Shown here: positions 27,005 through 34,761 of the stretch, piece after piece
How the letters are laid out: the number at the start of each line of letters is the position of its first letter
Position numbering within the stretch: the stretch's first letter is position 1
Origin: Cohnella fermenti
Lineage (GTDB): Bacteria; Bacillota; Bacilli; Paenibacillales; Paenibacillaceae
DNA: 64,000 nt
Assembly: GCF_004801405.1 (NCBI RefSeq)
Contig: NZ_SSOB01000002.1
Location: 248,001 to 312,000 of the forward strand
Reading direction: 5' to 3'
Notes under the pieces: generated by a model
The model's database searches: none
Told to the model about the DNA's origin: nothing
What the model saw: the letters and a program-made list of their open reading frames with translations, nothing else
Position numbers and translations under genes: made by a program

Positions 27005-27229
27005 TAGTCTCATTGTATTAATGATTCCAACATAATGTCAATGCATTTCTTTCATGTGGAAGCGTTTTTTTAATGTTAGGTCTCTGAGGCGCTCTTGGAA
27101 AAGGCTGATAATTAAGGAACTTTACTGGGGTTTATAGAGGATAACGACAGAGCGGCGGGGTTGCAACGACGCTATTCTCCGTCGTTTTTGTTGATTTTTC
27201 ACTTTATTTGTTATTATCAGATTAATGTA
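27003..27229. other. Divergent control region between importer and SLH operons
   Basis: AT-rich gap with no gene. It carries the minus-strand promoter elements of the importer at its left edge and a weak catabolite-response-like sequence (GGAAGCGTTTTTTT near 27057-27070), which matches the cre consensus only partly. Nothing else is recognised. Confidence 0.4.
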
Positions 27230-27282
27230 TTGACAATTTGTCATGATTATAAATAGAATGTTAATGAAATGTTACTACAAAT
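27230..27282 (+). promoter_or_regulatory. Promoter plus GntR-type operator, site B (SLH operon)
   Basis: -35 TTGACA (27230-27235), 18-bp spacer, -10 TAGAAT (27254-27259). The operator-like AAATGTTACTACAAAT (27267-27282) covers the expected start point; it has the complement of TTGTAGTAACA with one arm base changed. The transcript would have a leader of about 150 nt before the SLH gene. Confidence 0.65.
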
Positions 27283-27417
27283 TATCCATTGGTTATCCCT
27301 TAGGGAGGTGGACGGGGCAGGGATAGGCTGGTAGGCCGGGTTGGCCATGAATCGCTTGCAGAAGCTGGGTCGTGTATCACCGCAAGAAGAACGTTAGACG
27401 CATAAGGAGGAGCATAC

Positions 27418-29052
27418 ATGCACTTTAAATGGAAGCAAGGATTAACGGCGCTTGCCGTCGCGGTCAGCATGACCGCCGGCTCCGCATCGGCCTGGGCCGC
27501 GGCCGGGAACGAGACGATACCTGCCTGGGTGTCCGCAGAAGTCGCCTCCTGGCAGCAGCTTGGCCTGCTGAAGGGCGACGCGAACGGCAGCGTCCTGCCG
27601 AATCAAGCCGTGAATCGCGCCGAATTCGCCGCCTTCGTGAACCGGGTATTCAATTACCAAACGACAAGCCCGGGCGGCTTCAGCGACGTCCCCGCGTCGG
27701 CCTGGTACGCCTCCGATATCGGCAAGGCGGTCGCCGCCGGAGCGCTGGTCGGCAGCAACGGACAGGTCGATCCGCTGGGCGCCCTCACGAGAGAGCAAGC
27801 CGCACTTATTCTGTACCGGGTGTTCAAGGTATCGCCGGCAGCGGCATCCTCGTCGTTCACCGACGATGCGGCAATCTCCTCTTGGGCCAAGGAAGCGGTC
27901 TATTCCATGAGGGCGAACGGCTACCTCGAAGGGACGCCGGACGGCGCCTTCCAACCGAAGAAAACGGTTACGCGCGCCGAAGCGATCAAGATGATCAACA
28001 ACGCAATGGGCGCCTTGATTGCGGACGGCTCCTCGCATGCCGGTCTGTCCGGCGGCAATCTGGTCGTCAATACGGCGGGCGGCGACTTGAGCGGCCTTAA
28101 CCTGACAGGCAACCTTTACATTACCCCGGGCGTCGGGGAAGGCGATCTGACGATCTCGGACTCCGCGATCGCAGGCACCGTCTTCGTCAGCGGCGGCGGC
28201 ATTCACAGCATTACGTTCTCGGATACCCAAGCAGGCGGCATCGTGGTCGACAAGGATTCCCCGGTTCACGTGATCCTCAGCGGCAACTCGACAGCGGGCA
28301 CGGTGAACGTCGATTCGGAAGGCAGCCTTCTGGACGTTAATGAAGGCTCGCAGGTTGACTCGCTCACCATGAATTCCGGCGGCACCGTGTCGGGCGAAGG
28401 AACGGTCCAGAACGCAACGGTTAACGCGCCGGGCGTGTCGTTCTCCAAGGCACCGGGCAAGCTTACTCTCAACGCTAGCCAAACGACCGTAGAAGGCAAG
28501 ACCGTCACGAAGGAGACCGACGAGACCGGAAGCGAATCCGGCAGCGGCAGCACGAGCGGAGGCAGCACCGGAGGCGGCAACACGGGCGGCGGCTCGGACG
28601 GCGGTGGCACCGTGACGCCGAAGGAGACCGAGGTCTTCACATACGAGGAGGTCCTGACCCAGTTCAGCTCGACAGGCAACGAAGGACTGGCGAAGCGTTA
28701 TATCGAGTTCCTGTCCGACTCCACGTATACCCCTTCGATCGCAAGCCCTGACGCAGCGCTTCCGGACCTGACCAACGCCATTACGTTCGTGGACAAGGAC
28801 TTCACGATCAAGCCTTCGATCTTCGCTTCCCTTCGCGGCGTCAACACGTCCGTCCTGACCGATGACCGCTCTACGCTCTGGATCGGCACCGATACGGGAG
28901 TTGCGAAGATTACGCTCGCAACCGGAGCCACGGTCGACTATGTCAGCGTAGACGGACAACTGGCAGACGACAAGGTGCTGCTGCTGATTCTTGACGGCAA
29001 CACGGGCGTATATGCGATTACGGCAACCGGCGTCTCTCACATTTATCAATAA
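27418..29052 (+). CDS. SLH-domain cell-surface protein with beta-helix-like and propeller-like parts
   Basis: 544 residues. Signal peptide (1-28), then three SLH motifs (about 31-80, 86-137, 146-197; signatures NRAEFAAFVNR, TREQAALILYR, TRAEAIKMINN) that bind pyruvylated wall polymer and hold it on the cell surface. Residues about 205-350 are a Gly/Ser/Val-rich repetitive beta region like a small right-handed helix. A Gly/Ser/Thr linker (about 370-402) follows. The C-terminus (about 450-544) has a propeller-type repeat, LWIGTDTGVAKI and GVYAITATGVSHI, which also occurs in the next gene. The ribosome site AAGGAGG precedes the ATG. It is the first gene of a two-gene operon under operator site B; probably a surface anchor or receptor. 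Confidence 0.85.
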   Translation: MHFKWKQGLTALAVAVSMTAGSASAWAAAGNETIPAWVSAEVASWQQLGLLKGDANGSVLPNQAVNRAEFAAFVNRVFNYQTTSPGGFSDVPASAWYASDIGKAVAAGALVGSNGQVDPLGALTREQAALILYRVFKVSPAAASSSFTDDAAISSWAKEAVYSMRANGYLEGTPDGAFQPKKTVTRAEAIKMINNAMGALIADGSSHAGLSGGNLVVNTAGGDLSGLNLTGNLYITPGVGEGDLTISDSAIAGTVFVSGGGIHSITFSDTQAGGIVVDKDSPVHVILSGNSTAGTVNVDSEGSLLDVNEGSQVDSLTMNSGGTVSGEGTVQNATVNAPGVSFSKAPGKLTLNASQTTVEGKTVTKETDETGSESGSGSTSGGSTGGGNTGGGSDGGGTVTPKETEVFTYEEVLTQFSSTGNEGLAKRYIEFLSDSTYTPSIASPDAALPDLTNAITFVDKDFTIKPSIFASLRGVNTSVLTDDRSTLWIGTDTGVAKITLATGATVDYVSVDGQLADDKVLLLILDGNTGVYAITATGVSHIYQ

Positions 29053-29073
29053 GGGAAAGGGGATCATGACTCC

Positions 29074-31668
29074 ATGACGTTCAAGAGAAGGCAAGTCCAA
29101 TTCGTTGCCGGCGCACTGGCCGCGACCATGCTGATCGCGCTGCCGCTCCCTACCTTCGCGGCGAAGCCCGCTTCCTCCGCCTATTCGACGATCCAGCTTA
29201 AGGCAACCCCGCAGAAGGAAGTCGTCTATTACAACAACAGCGCCATTATTCCGGACATCGATTGGGTGACGGACTCGACCGCGCTGACCTTCCTTCCGAC
29301 GGCAGTCACCGGCGACGTGACCAGCGTTGTGAAGGAGGAGAGCGGCGTGCTGTGGATCGGCACCGAGACCGGCCTGCAGCGCGTGAACTTCTCCGCCGAA
29401 GATCCGGGCGACATCGTAGAGTACTTCGCGGGGCCGCGTTACCTGTACGGCGGCGATAACAACGTGACCGGCCTGGCCAGCGACGGCGAGGGCGGCATCT
29501 GGGCCAAGACGGCCAGCGGCGTCACCCATATCACCATGAAGGAGAAGACGCTGGTCGAGAAGGCGACTCGCTTCGAAGAACTGGCCGATCTGGTCAACGA
29601 CCGCCGCGGCATGAAGACGGGAACGTCCTTCACCTTCACGGACTCGGCCAATCCGGGCATCGTCGACTACAGCTCGCCGACGGGCGTCTTCACTTCGGCA
29701 CCGGAGACCGACGATAACGACGGCCTGTGGACGAGCATGTACGCGATCGGCGAGATCTTCCGCTATGCGACGCTCGTTGAGGAGTATGGCGAGTCTCCCT
29801 CCGATCCAAGCCAGGCGGCCGAGATCGAAGCGGCTCAGGATTCCGCGGTCCATGCGACCAAGGCCGTTCTGCTGCTCGATTATGTCTCCGGACGCGGCAA
29901 CGGCTTCCCGGCCCGCTCTTACATGCTGACCAGCGAGCCGAATGCCGCAACCGTCGGCGGAACCGTCTACGGCTACCAGAGCCAGAACGGCTTCTGGTTC
30001 CAGAACTTCGTCGGCGAGGACGCGGTTAATCCGAACGGCATTATCCCGAGCATGAAGATTGAAGGCGCAGATCCGATCGGCTATTCCATGGTTCGCGTGA
30101 CGAAGGATGCGACGAACAAGAGCGGCTCGAACGTCTTCAGCTCCATCGGCAATGACAACGTCATGGCGTTCAACGGCTTCGGCTTAAATCCGGAAGCGAT
30201 CGAGGAGCTGAACAAGACGCGTCCGGACGGGCAGAAGCTCGGCACGGACATCTACGTCACGGTCAAGGAGTATCCCCAGGTGCTGCCGGTCATTACAGCA
30301 GCAACGAACCAGAAGAAGCCTGCCGAGGACAAGACGACCAGCGAATCGAACAAGCCGCTGTTCCAGTTGACCGCTCCGATCTACGAGCAGATTCCGACGA
30401 TCTTCAATGACTTGTTCCCGTCGTCGGCGCTTAAGGAAGTCGACGGCCAGCAAGTGATCGACATGAACCAGATCGTCTACAAGGCGGATACGTCCTCCGA
30501 CGAAGTCATCGGCCACTATGCGCTGTTCTTCACGGCTTACAAGTACCTGATCGGCAACAGCCAGGACTCCGAGCTGCTGGAGCTGAAGCCTTATGTCGTC
30601 GACACAACGAAGCGGATGACCGACCTTATCCTGAAGGACGATCACTACTACATCGAGGATGCGACCGGGAAGTCCACGCAATGGTCCCGCTGGTTCTCCG
30701 AGTACTTCAACGATAATCTGGACGAGATGAAGAGCCAGCCGGAATGGTCGCAGTATAAGCTCGGACTGGTCGGCGAAGATGGCGATAAGGAGGACGGTCT
30801 GTCCTACGGCTTCGAGGACGCGCCGCTTAACGCGCTGGAATTGATGTCCGTGCTGAAGACCGCCACGACCGTGACGGCCGCCGACTACCCGGCAAACTCC
30901 GCGAAGTATCAGCTTGCCTACGAGCAGACCTACGACAGCAGCTACAGCACGTCGGCTGAATACATCAACGGCAAGGGCTATATCAATATGGCGCTCGAGT
31001 ACATCGAACGCCGGCTCGTTCGCCAAGCCAACGATGCCTATGGCGTGAACGACGATCAGCCTGTCACTAGAGACAATTATCAGTATTCAACGGAAGACGA
31101 GGCAGATGATCGCATTCACGATAATGCGACTGTCAACGGAACGCTTCACGGCGACTGGACGCAATACCTCAACTATTCGGACGAAGAGCTCGCCTGGTTT
31201 GCTCTCTATCCGCTGATCCTTCAGGAGACTGATGCAACGAAGCATTCCCTGATTGCACAGGCGTTCGATCAATGGTACGAGAACGAGCAGCGCGAAGAGA
31301 ATCCGTTCTACACGTTCCTGTACCAGCTTGCGCATCCGGAGCGCACGGATATCGACCTGGAGGCCGCCGTCGACTATCTCTACAGCATCCCGCAATATCA
31401 GGTCACATTCCAGATTGAATGGAATCGTCAGGATGTGCTGTACATCGAGCCGGGCTTCCGCGACGATTACGTCCAGACGAACTATGTTCTCCCGATGGAC
31501 GAACGCCGCGCAATGAAGAATAACGGCAACCCGTTCGAGGCGGAGAAGCAGGCCGGCGCCGCCGATCCGAACTACGGCTACAACGGCTCCGGGCTCGATT
31601 TGGAAGTCGGATCTACCTTCTCCGTCCCTTACTGGATGGGCCGCTACTTCGAGATTATCAAGGAGTAA
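29074..31668 (+). CDS. Large secreted protein of unrecognised function with propeller-like repeats and helical domain
   Basis: 864 residues. A Sec signal peptide (cleavage near AFA-AK at about 30) without lipobox predicts release or wall association. Residues about 85-155 hold two propeller-type repeats (LWIGTETGLQRV, GIWAKTASGVTHI) matching the C-terminus of the SLH protein 21 nt upstream. The rest is rich in helices, with conserved-looking segments DGLWTSMYAIGEIFRYA (from Asp216), GNGFPARSYM (275-284), ADTSSDEVIGHY (471-482) and GKSTQWSRW (532-540). These suggest an alpha/alpha-barrel enzyme with acidic catalytic residues, but I do not recognise a named family. Context (surface anchor, importer, GH4) points to glycan breakdown. 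Function is inferred only. Confidence 0.75.
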   Translation: MTFKRRQVQFVAGALAATMLIALPLPTFAAKPASSAYSTIQLKATPQKEVVYYNNSAIIPDIDWVTDSTALTFLPTAVTGDVTSVVKEESGVLWIGTETGLQRVNFSAEDPGDIVEYFAGPRYLYGGDNNVTGLASDGEGGIWAKTASGVTHITMKEKTLVEKATRFEELADLVNDRRGMKTGTSFTFTDSANPGIVDYSSPTGVFTSAPETDDNDGLWTSMYAIGEIFRYATLVEEYGESPSDPSQAAEIEAAQDSAVHATKAVLLLDYVSGRGNGFPARSYMLTSEPNAATVGGTVYGYQSQNGFWFQNFVGEDAVNPNGIIPSMKIEGADPIGYSMVRVTKDATNKSGSNVFSSIGNDNVMAFNGFGLNPEAIEELNKTRPDGQKLGTDIYVTVKEYPQVLPVITAATNQKKPAEDKTTSESNKPLFQLTAPIYEQIPTIFNDLFPSSALKEVDGQQVIDMNQIVYKADTSSDEVIGHYALFFTAYKYLIGNSQDSELLELKPYVVDTTKRMTDLILKDDHYYIEDATGKSTQWSRWFSEYFNDNLDEMKSQPEWSQYKLGLVGEDGDKEDGLSYGFEDAPLNALELMSVLKTATTVTAADYPANSAKYQLAYEQTYDSSYSTSAEYINGKGYINMALEYIERRLVRQANDAYGVNDDQPVTRDNYQYSTEDEADDRIHDNATVNGTLHGDWTQYLNYSDEELAWFALYPLILQETDATKHSLIAQAFDQWYENEQREENPFYTFLYQLAHPERTDIDLEAAVDYLYSIPQYQVTFQIEWNRQDVLYIEPGFRDDYVQTNYVLPMDERRAMKNNGNPFEAEKQAGAADPNYGYNGSGLDLEVGSTFSVPYWMGRYFEIIKE

Positions 31669-31683
31669 CACGCCGTCCAGCCC

Positions 31684-31718
31684 AAAAAAAGAAGATCGCC
31701 ATCTCCGGCGATCTTCTT
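31684..31718. terminator. Bidirectional terminator between secreted protein and GntR genes
   Basis: Perfect 12-bp stem AAGAAGATCGCC / GGCGATCTTCTT with a 6-nt loop. The seven A before it give a T tail on the minus strand for the GntR gene; on the plus strand the tail is TTGCTTCT. Confidence 0.85.
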
Positions 31719-31739
31719 GCTTCTCGGGATCTCATCCAT

Positions 31740-32453
31740 TCAGAAGTGGCGCTCGATCGTATAACTCGGGAAGTCGCCCCGGAAGACGCCGAAGCTGTAC
31801 TCAAGCGGCGTGTTGTCTTCCAGATAGGTGAACGTCTTCACCTGGAGACAAGGCGAGCCTTCCTTCACGCCGAGGTACTTCTTCGCGGTTTTGTCCGCAA
31901 GGATCGGCTTCAGCTCCTCGACGGAGCGGTGGGCCTTCAGGTTGTACTTCGCTTCCAAGAAGGAGAATAAGGACCCCTCCGAGTAGTCGTTCGCCAACCC
32001 CGGAGCCAGGCTCCAGGCGACGTAGGTTCTCTCGTAGAGCAGCGGCTCGTTGTCCGCGTATCGCACGCGCAGCAATTGGTTGACGGGTGCGTTGATCGGT
32101 ACATGGAGGAATTCGTTCAGGGGAACTTCCGCGGGAATGACTTTGGCCTCGATGATGCGATGCGTCGGCTCTCTGCCGCTCATGAGCACGTCCTCGGTGA
32201 AGCTGCGGGTCTGCACGAGCTGCAGCTCCTTCCGCTTGACGAAGGTTCCCTTGCCTTGAATGCGCTCCAGGATGCCTTGCACTTCAAGCTCGCTTAAGGC
32301 GAGACGGATTGTCGTTCGGCTGGCGCTGTAGATCTCGCACAGATCCGCTTCGGTAGGCAGCTTCTCGCCGACCGAGTAAACGCCGGACTGGATCTGCTTA
32401 AGCAGCTTCTCTTTAATATTGAAGTACAAGGAATTACCCGCTCTTTTGGTCAT
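31740..32453 (-). CDS. GntR family (HutC/UTRA subfamily) transcriptional regulator
   Basis: 237 residues. The winged helix (about 8-75) has YSVGEKLPTEADLCEIYSASRTTIRLALSELE and GILERIQGKGTFV. The UTRA ligand-binding domain (about 85-235) includes LLYERTYVAW and PLEYSFGVFRGD. UTRA regulators usually bind sugar phosphates or amino sugars. The ATG at 32453 has CGGAGG 9 nt upstream; the longer frame to 32486 is rejected. A copy of TTGTAGTAACAA lies 61 bp upstream of its own start, so it is probably autoregulated and controls three other units nearby. Confidence 0.9.
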   Translation of the reverse strand: MTKRAGNSLYFNIKEKLLKQIQSGVYSVGEKLPTEADLCEIYSASRTTIRLALSELEVQGILERIQGKGTFVKRKELQLVQTRSFTEDVLMSGREPTHRIIEAKVIPAEVPLNEFLHVPINAPVNQLLRVRYADNEPLLYERTYVAWSLAPGLANDYSEGSLFSFLEAKYNLKAHRSVEELKPILADKTAKKYLGVKEGSPCLQVKTFTYLEDNTPLEYSFGVFRGDFPSYTIERHF

Positions 32454-32510
32454 TACGAACTGCCTCCGACTATAAGATGGAAACATTATAACACAGCGTC
32501 GGGCAGCGTT

Positions 32511-32529
32511 AAATTGTTACTACAAAATT
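32511..32529 (-). promoter_or_regulatory. GntR-type operator, site C (autoregulation)
   Basis: Core TTGTTACTACAA at 32514-32525, the exact complement of sites A and D. On the minus strand it lies just upstream of, or over, the -35 of the likely GntR promoter (TTTAAC, 17-bp spacer, TATAAT). Confidence 0.7.
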
Positions 32530-32724
32530 TTCGTGGGAATTTTTAGATTTCATTGCTAAAAGAACCTTCCATGGAAGCCCGCTTCATCTCCTGTAAACGA
32601 GACCGAGCAGATTGGCAGCCGATTGTTGGCGAACGCTCTGTTTTCTTGCAAAATAATGGCGGAGCCCCCTCCTTCCAGGGAGGTCTCGCTTCATCATCGC
32701 TTACAAAGTTTACACGAATCTCCA

Positions 32725-32753
32725 TTGACATTTGTAGTAACAAATAATAATAT
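32725..32753 (+). promoter_or_regulatory. GH4 promoter with GntR-type operator in the spacer, site D
   Basis: -35 TTGACA (32725-32730) and -10 TAATAT (32748-32753) are 17 bp apart. The spacer is filled by ATTTGTAGTAACAAAT (32730-32745), whose six-base arms ATTTGT / ACAAAT are perfect. This is a textbook repressor arrangement. Confidence 0.8.
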
Positions 32754-32835
32754 TATATTAATCATAATAACAAATATAAAGCTTGGTCCTCTCCCCTTGC
32801 GGTCCGACCAAGCATGGAACGTGGAGGATGCCGCC

Positions 32836-34155
32836 ATGAGCAAACAGCAACTGAAACTAGCCGTGATCGGTGGAGGCTCGTCGTACACCCCCGAGCTGAT
32901 TGACGGACTGATCAGGTACTACGACGAATTCCCGGTAGCGGAGCTGTACCTGGTCGATATCGAGGCGGGAGAAGAGAAGCTTCGCATCGTCGGCGAGCTC
33001 GCCAGGAGAATGATCGAGAAGAGCGGCAAGCCGATCCGGCTTCACGTCACGCTCGATCGCCGCGAGGCTATCCGTGATGCGGACTTCGTCTCGACGCAGA
33101 TTCGGGTCGGGGGTCTGGACGCCCGCTCCCGCGATGAGAAGATTCCGCTCGCGCACGGGCTAATCGGCCAAGAGACAACCGGAGCCGGCGGCTTCGCCAA
33201 GGCGCTTCGCACCATCCCGGTCATTCTCGAGATCTGCCGCGAGATGGAGGAGCTTGCTCCGAACGCCTTCCTGATCAACTTCACGAATCCCGCCGGCCTC
33301 GTGACCGAGGCGGTGTCGAAGTATTCCAAGATCCGCTCCGTCGGCCTGTGCAACCTCCCGATCAACACGAAGATGCAGATCGCCGAGCTGTACGGCGTTC
33401 CGGAGTGGGAGCTCTTCATCGAGATGGTCGGAATCAACCACCTCAACTGGACGACCCGGGTGGCGATCGACGGACGCGACCTCACCTCCGACTTCCTGTC
33501 GAAGCTCGCCGGCTTCAAGGGCGTCTCGATGGCGAACATCCCGGACCTCGAATGGGATGCGGAATTCATCGATTCGGTCGGCGCTCTTCCCTGCTCTTAC
33601 CATCGTTACTACTACATGAGAGATGAGATGCTGCTGGAGATGGAGGAGCGCCTCCGCGAGACCGGCAAGACGAGAGCGGACGACGTGAAGGAAGTGGAGG
33701 CCGAGCTGTTCGAGCTGTACAAGAAGCCCGAGCTCGTCTCCAAGCCGCCGCAGCTCGAGAAGCGCGGCGGAGCGTACTACTCCGAGGCGGCCGTCCAGTT
33801 GATGAAGTCCATCTATAACGACGTGGGCGACATTCAGGTCGTCAACGTGCGCAACGGCGGCATCATCTCCTGCCTCCCCGACGATGTCGCCATCGAAGTC
33901 AACTGCGTCATCAAGTCGGATGGCCCGCACCCGATTGCACTGTCCAAGCAGCTTCCCCCTCACATCCGCGGCTTGCTGCAGATTGTGAAGGCATACGAGG
34001 AGCTGACGGTCGAGGCGGCCGTACACGGCGATTACAAGGCGGCCCTTCAAGCGCTGACCCTTCATCCTCTTGTCGGCGACGTGCCGCGGGCGAAAGACGT
34101 TCTGTCCGACATTCTGGAGAAGAACGCCGATTATTTGCCTCAATTCAAACGATAA
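32836..34155 (+). CDS. GH4 family glycosidase (LicH/CelF-like, NAD- and Mn-dependent)
   Basis: 439 residues, cytoplasmic. GH4 enzymes cleave glycosides by an NAD-dependent redox mechanism. Seen are the Rossmann start KLAVIGGGSSYTPELIDGL, the metal/substrate segments NFTNPAGLVTEA, VGLCNLPI (metal Cys) and GINHLNW (metal His), and YYSEAAVQLM near the C-terminal half. The closest known pattern is 6-phospho-beta-glucosidase LicH/CelF. Yet no PTS or sugar kinase gene lies nearby and the linked importer is an ABC system, so the true substrate may be unphosphorylated. The ATG at 32836 follows GTGGAGG. Preceded by a promoter with GntR operator. Confidence 0.9.
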   Translation: MSKQQLKLAVIGGGSSYTPELIDGLIRYYDEFPVAELYLVDIEAGEEKLRIVGELARRMIEKSGKPIRLHVTLDRREAIRDADFVSTQIRVGGLDARSRDEKIPLAHGLIGQETTGAGGFAKALRTIPVILEICREMEELAPNAFLINFTNPAGLVTEAVSKYSKIRSVGLCNLPINTKMQIAELYGVPEWELFIEMVGINHLNWTTRVAIDGRDLTSDFLSKLAGFKGVSMANIPDLEWDAEFIDSVGALPCSYHRYYYMRDEMLLEMEERLRETGKTRADDVKEVEAELFELYKKPELVSKPPQLEKRGGAYYSEAAVQLMKSIYNDVGDIQVVNVRNGGIISCLPDDVAIEVNCVIKSDGPHPIALSKQLPPHIRGLLQIVKAYEELTVEAAVHGDYKAALQALTLHPLVGDVPRAKDVLSDILEKNADYLPQFKR

Positions 34156-34161
34156 CGATCA

Positions 34162-34208
34162 GCAATGAAGAGGGACCCGCGGCTTGTGCGAGGGTCCCTC
34201 TTCATTGC
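34162..34208. terminator. Strong hairpin after GH4
   Basis: A perfect 17-bp inverted repeat (34162-34178 with 34192-34208), 13-nt loop. The plus-strand tail is CCTTAACC, so there is no real T run. It also reaches the last codons of the convergent DUF5658-like gene. Confidence 0.7.
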
Positions 34209-34546
34209 CTTAACCACGCATAAGAGATCCACGCCAGATGATAACCCGCCAACACCCCGTAGCCGATCGCCCCGACCAACGCTCCTCTGCGGACCATCGA
34301 CTGTGCGCCGACTTTCCCGAGAAGGAGCAGCAGCAGCAGGGGCAGCCCGATTTTGTAAGCGTAGAACAGGAAAATATCGGTCTCGTAGAGACGCGCCGCC
34401 CACGGGTTGCCTTCCGTCACCGCTTGCCGCCTCAGTCCGATATCCGTTGCCAGCGCGTCGAAGGCCGACAGGACGAGCAACCATAGACCGGACCGGTCGC
34501 AACCATGCAAGCTCCCCCGAATACGGGCTATGATCGATGGGGTCAC
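34202..34546 (-). CDS. Small membrane protein, DUF5658-like
   Basis: 114 residues with three helices (about 20-36, 58-78, 88-108). The segment LLVLSAFDALATDIGLRRQAVTEGNPWAARL matches the pattern of DUF5658-type proteins (Asp/Thr in helix 1, then E-x-NP). The start is a GTG at 34546 with AAGGAGG 10 nt upstream. Function unknown. It is divergent from the secreted GH43 gene. Confidence 0.7.
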   Translation of the reverse strand: MTPSIIARIRGSLHGCDRSGLWLLVLSAFDALATDIGLRRQAVTEGNPWAARLYETDIFLFYAYKIGLPLLLLLLLGKVGAQSMVRRGALVGAIGYGVLAGYHLAWISYAWLRQ

Positions 34547-34627
34547 CTATCGTCCGCCTCCTTAGATACAAATTGTATCATATATTCGCGATGTGACCAT
34601 CCTCCTCTCGCCCCTTTTTCTCCACCG

Positions 34628-34681
34628 ATTGTTCTCTCTTACCCGCAATCGCACCATTGTTCAGCAATCTCATTATTGTTC
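34628..34681 (+). promoter_or_regulatory. ATTGTTC direct repeats upstream of GH43
   Basis: ATTGTTC at 34628, 34656 and 34675 in the leader region of the GH43 gene. They could be half-sites for an activator. No clear -35/-10 was matched, so this is weak. Confidence 0.3.
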
Positions 34682-34761
34682 ACTTGCAAACCTTGGGAGA
34701 GCCGCTACGATGATGGTGCAAGCGCTTCAACATATTCCCCATGCGTTAGGAGGCTATTGAA

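Noticed and set aside
27057..27070. Catabolite-response element GGAAGCGTTTTTTT
   Set aside because: Matches only the left half of the cre consensus; reported only as a weak note.
27442..29853. 803-codon frame opposite the SLH operon
   Set aside because: Antisense to the SLH gene with its signal peptide and SLH motifs; composition is Arg-rich shadow.
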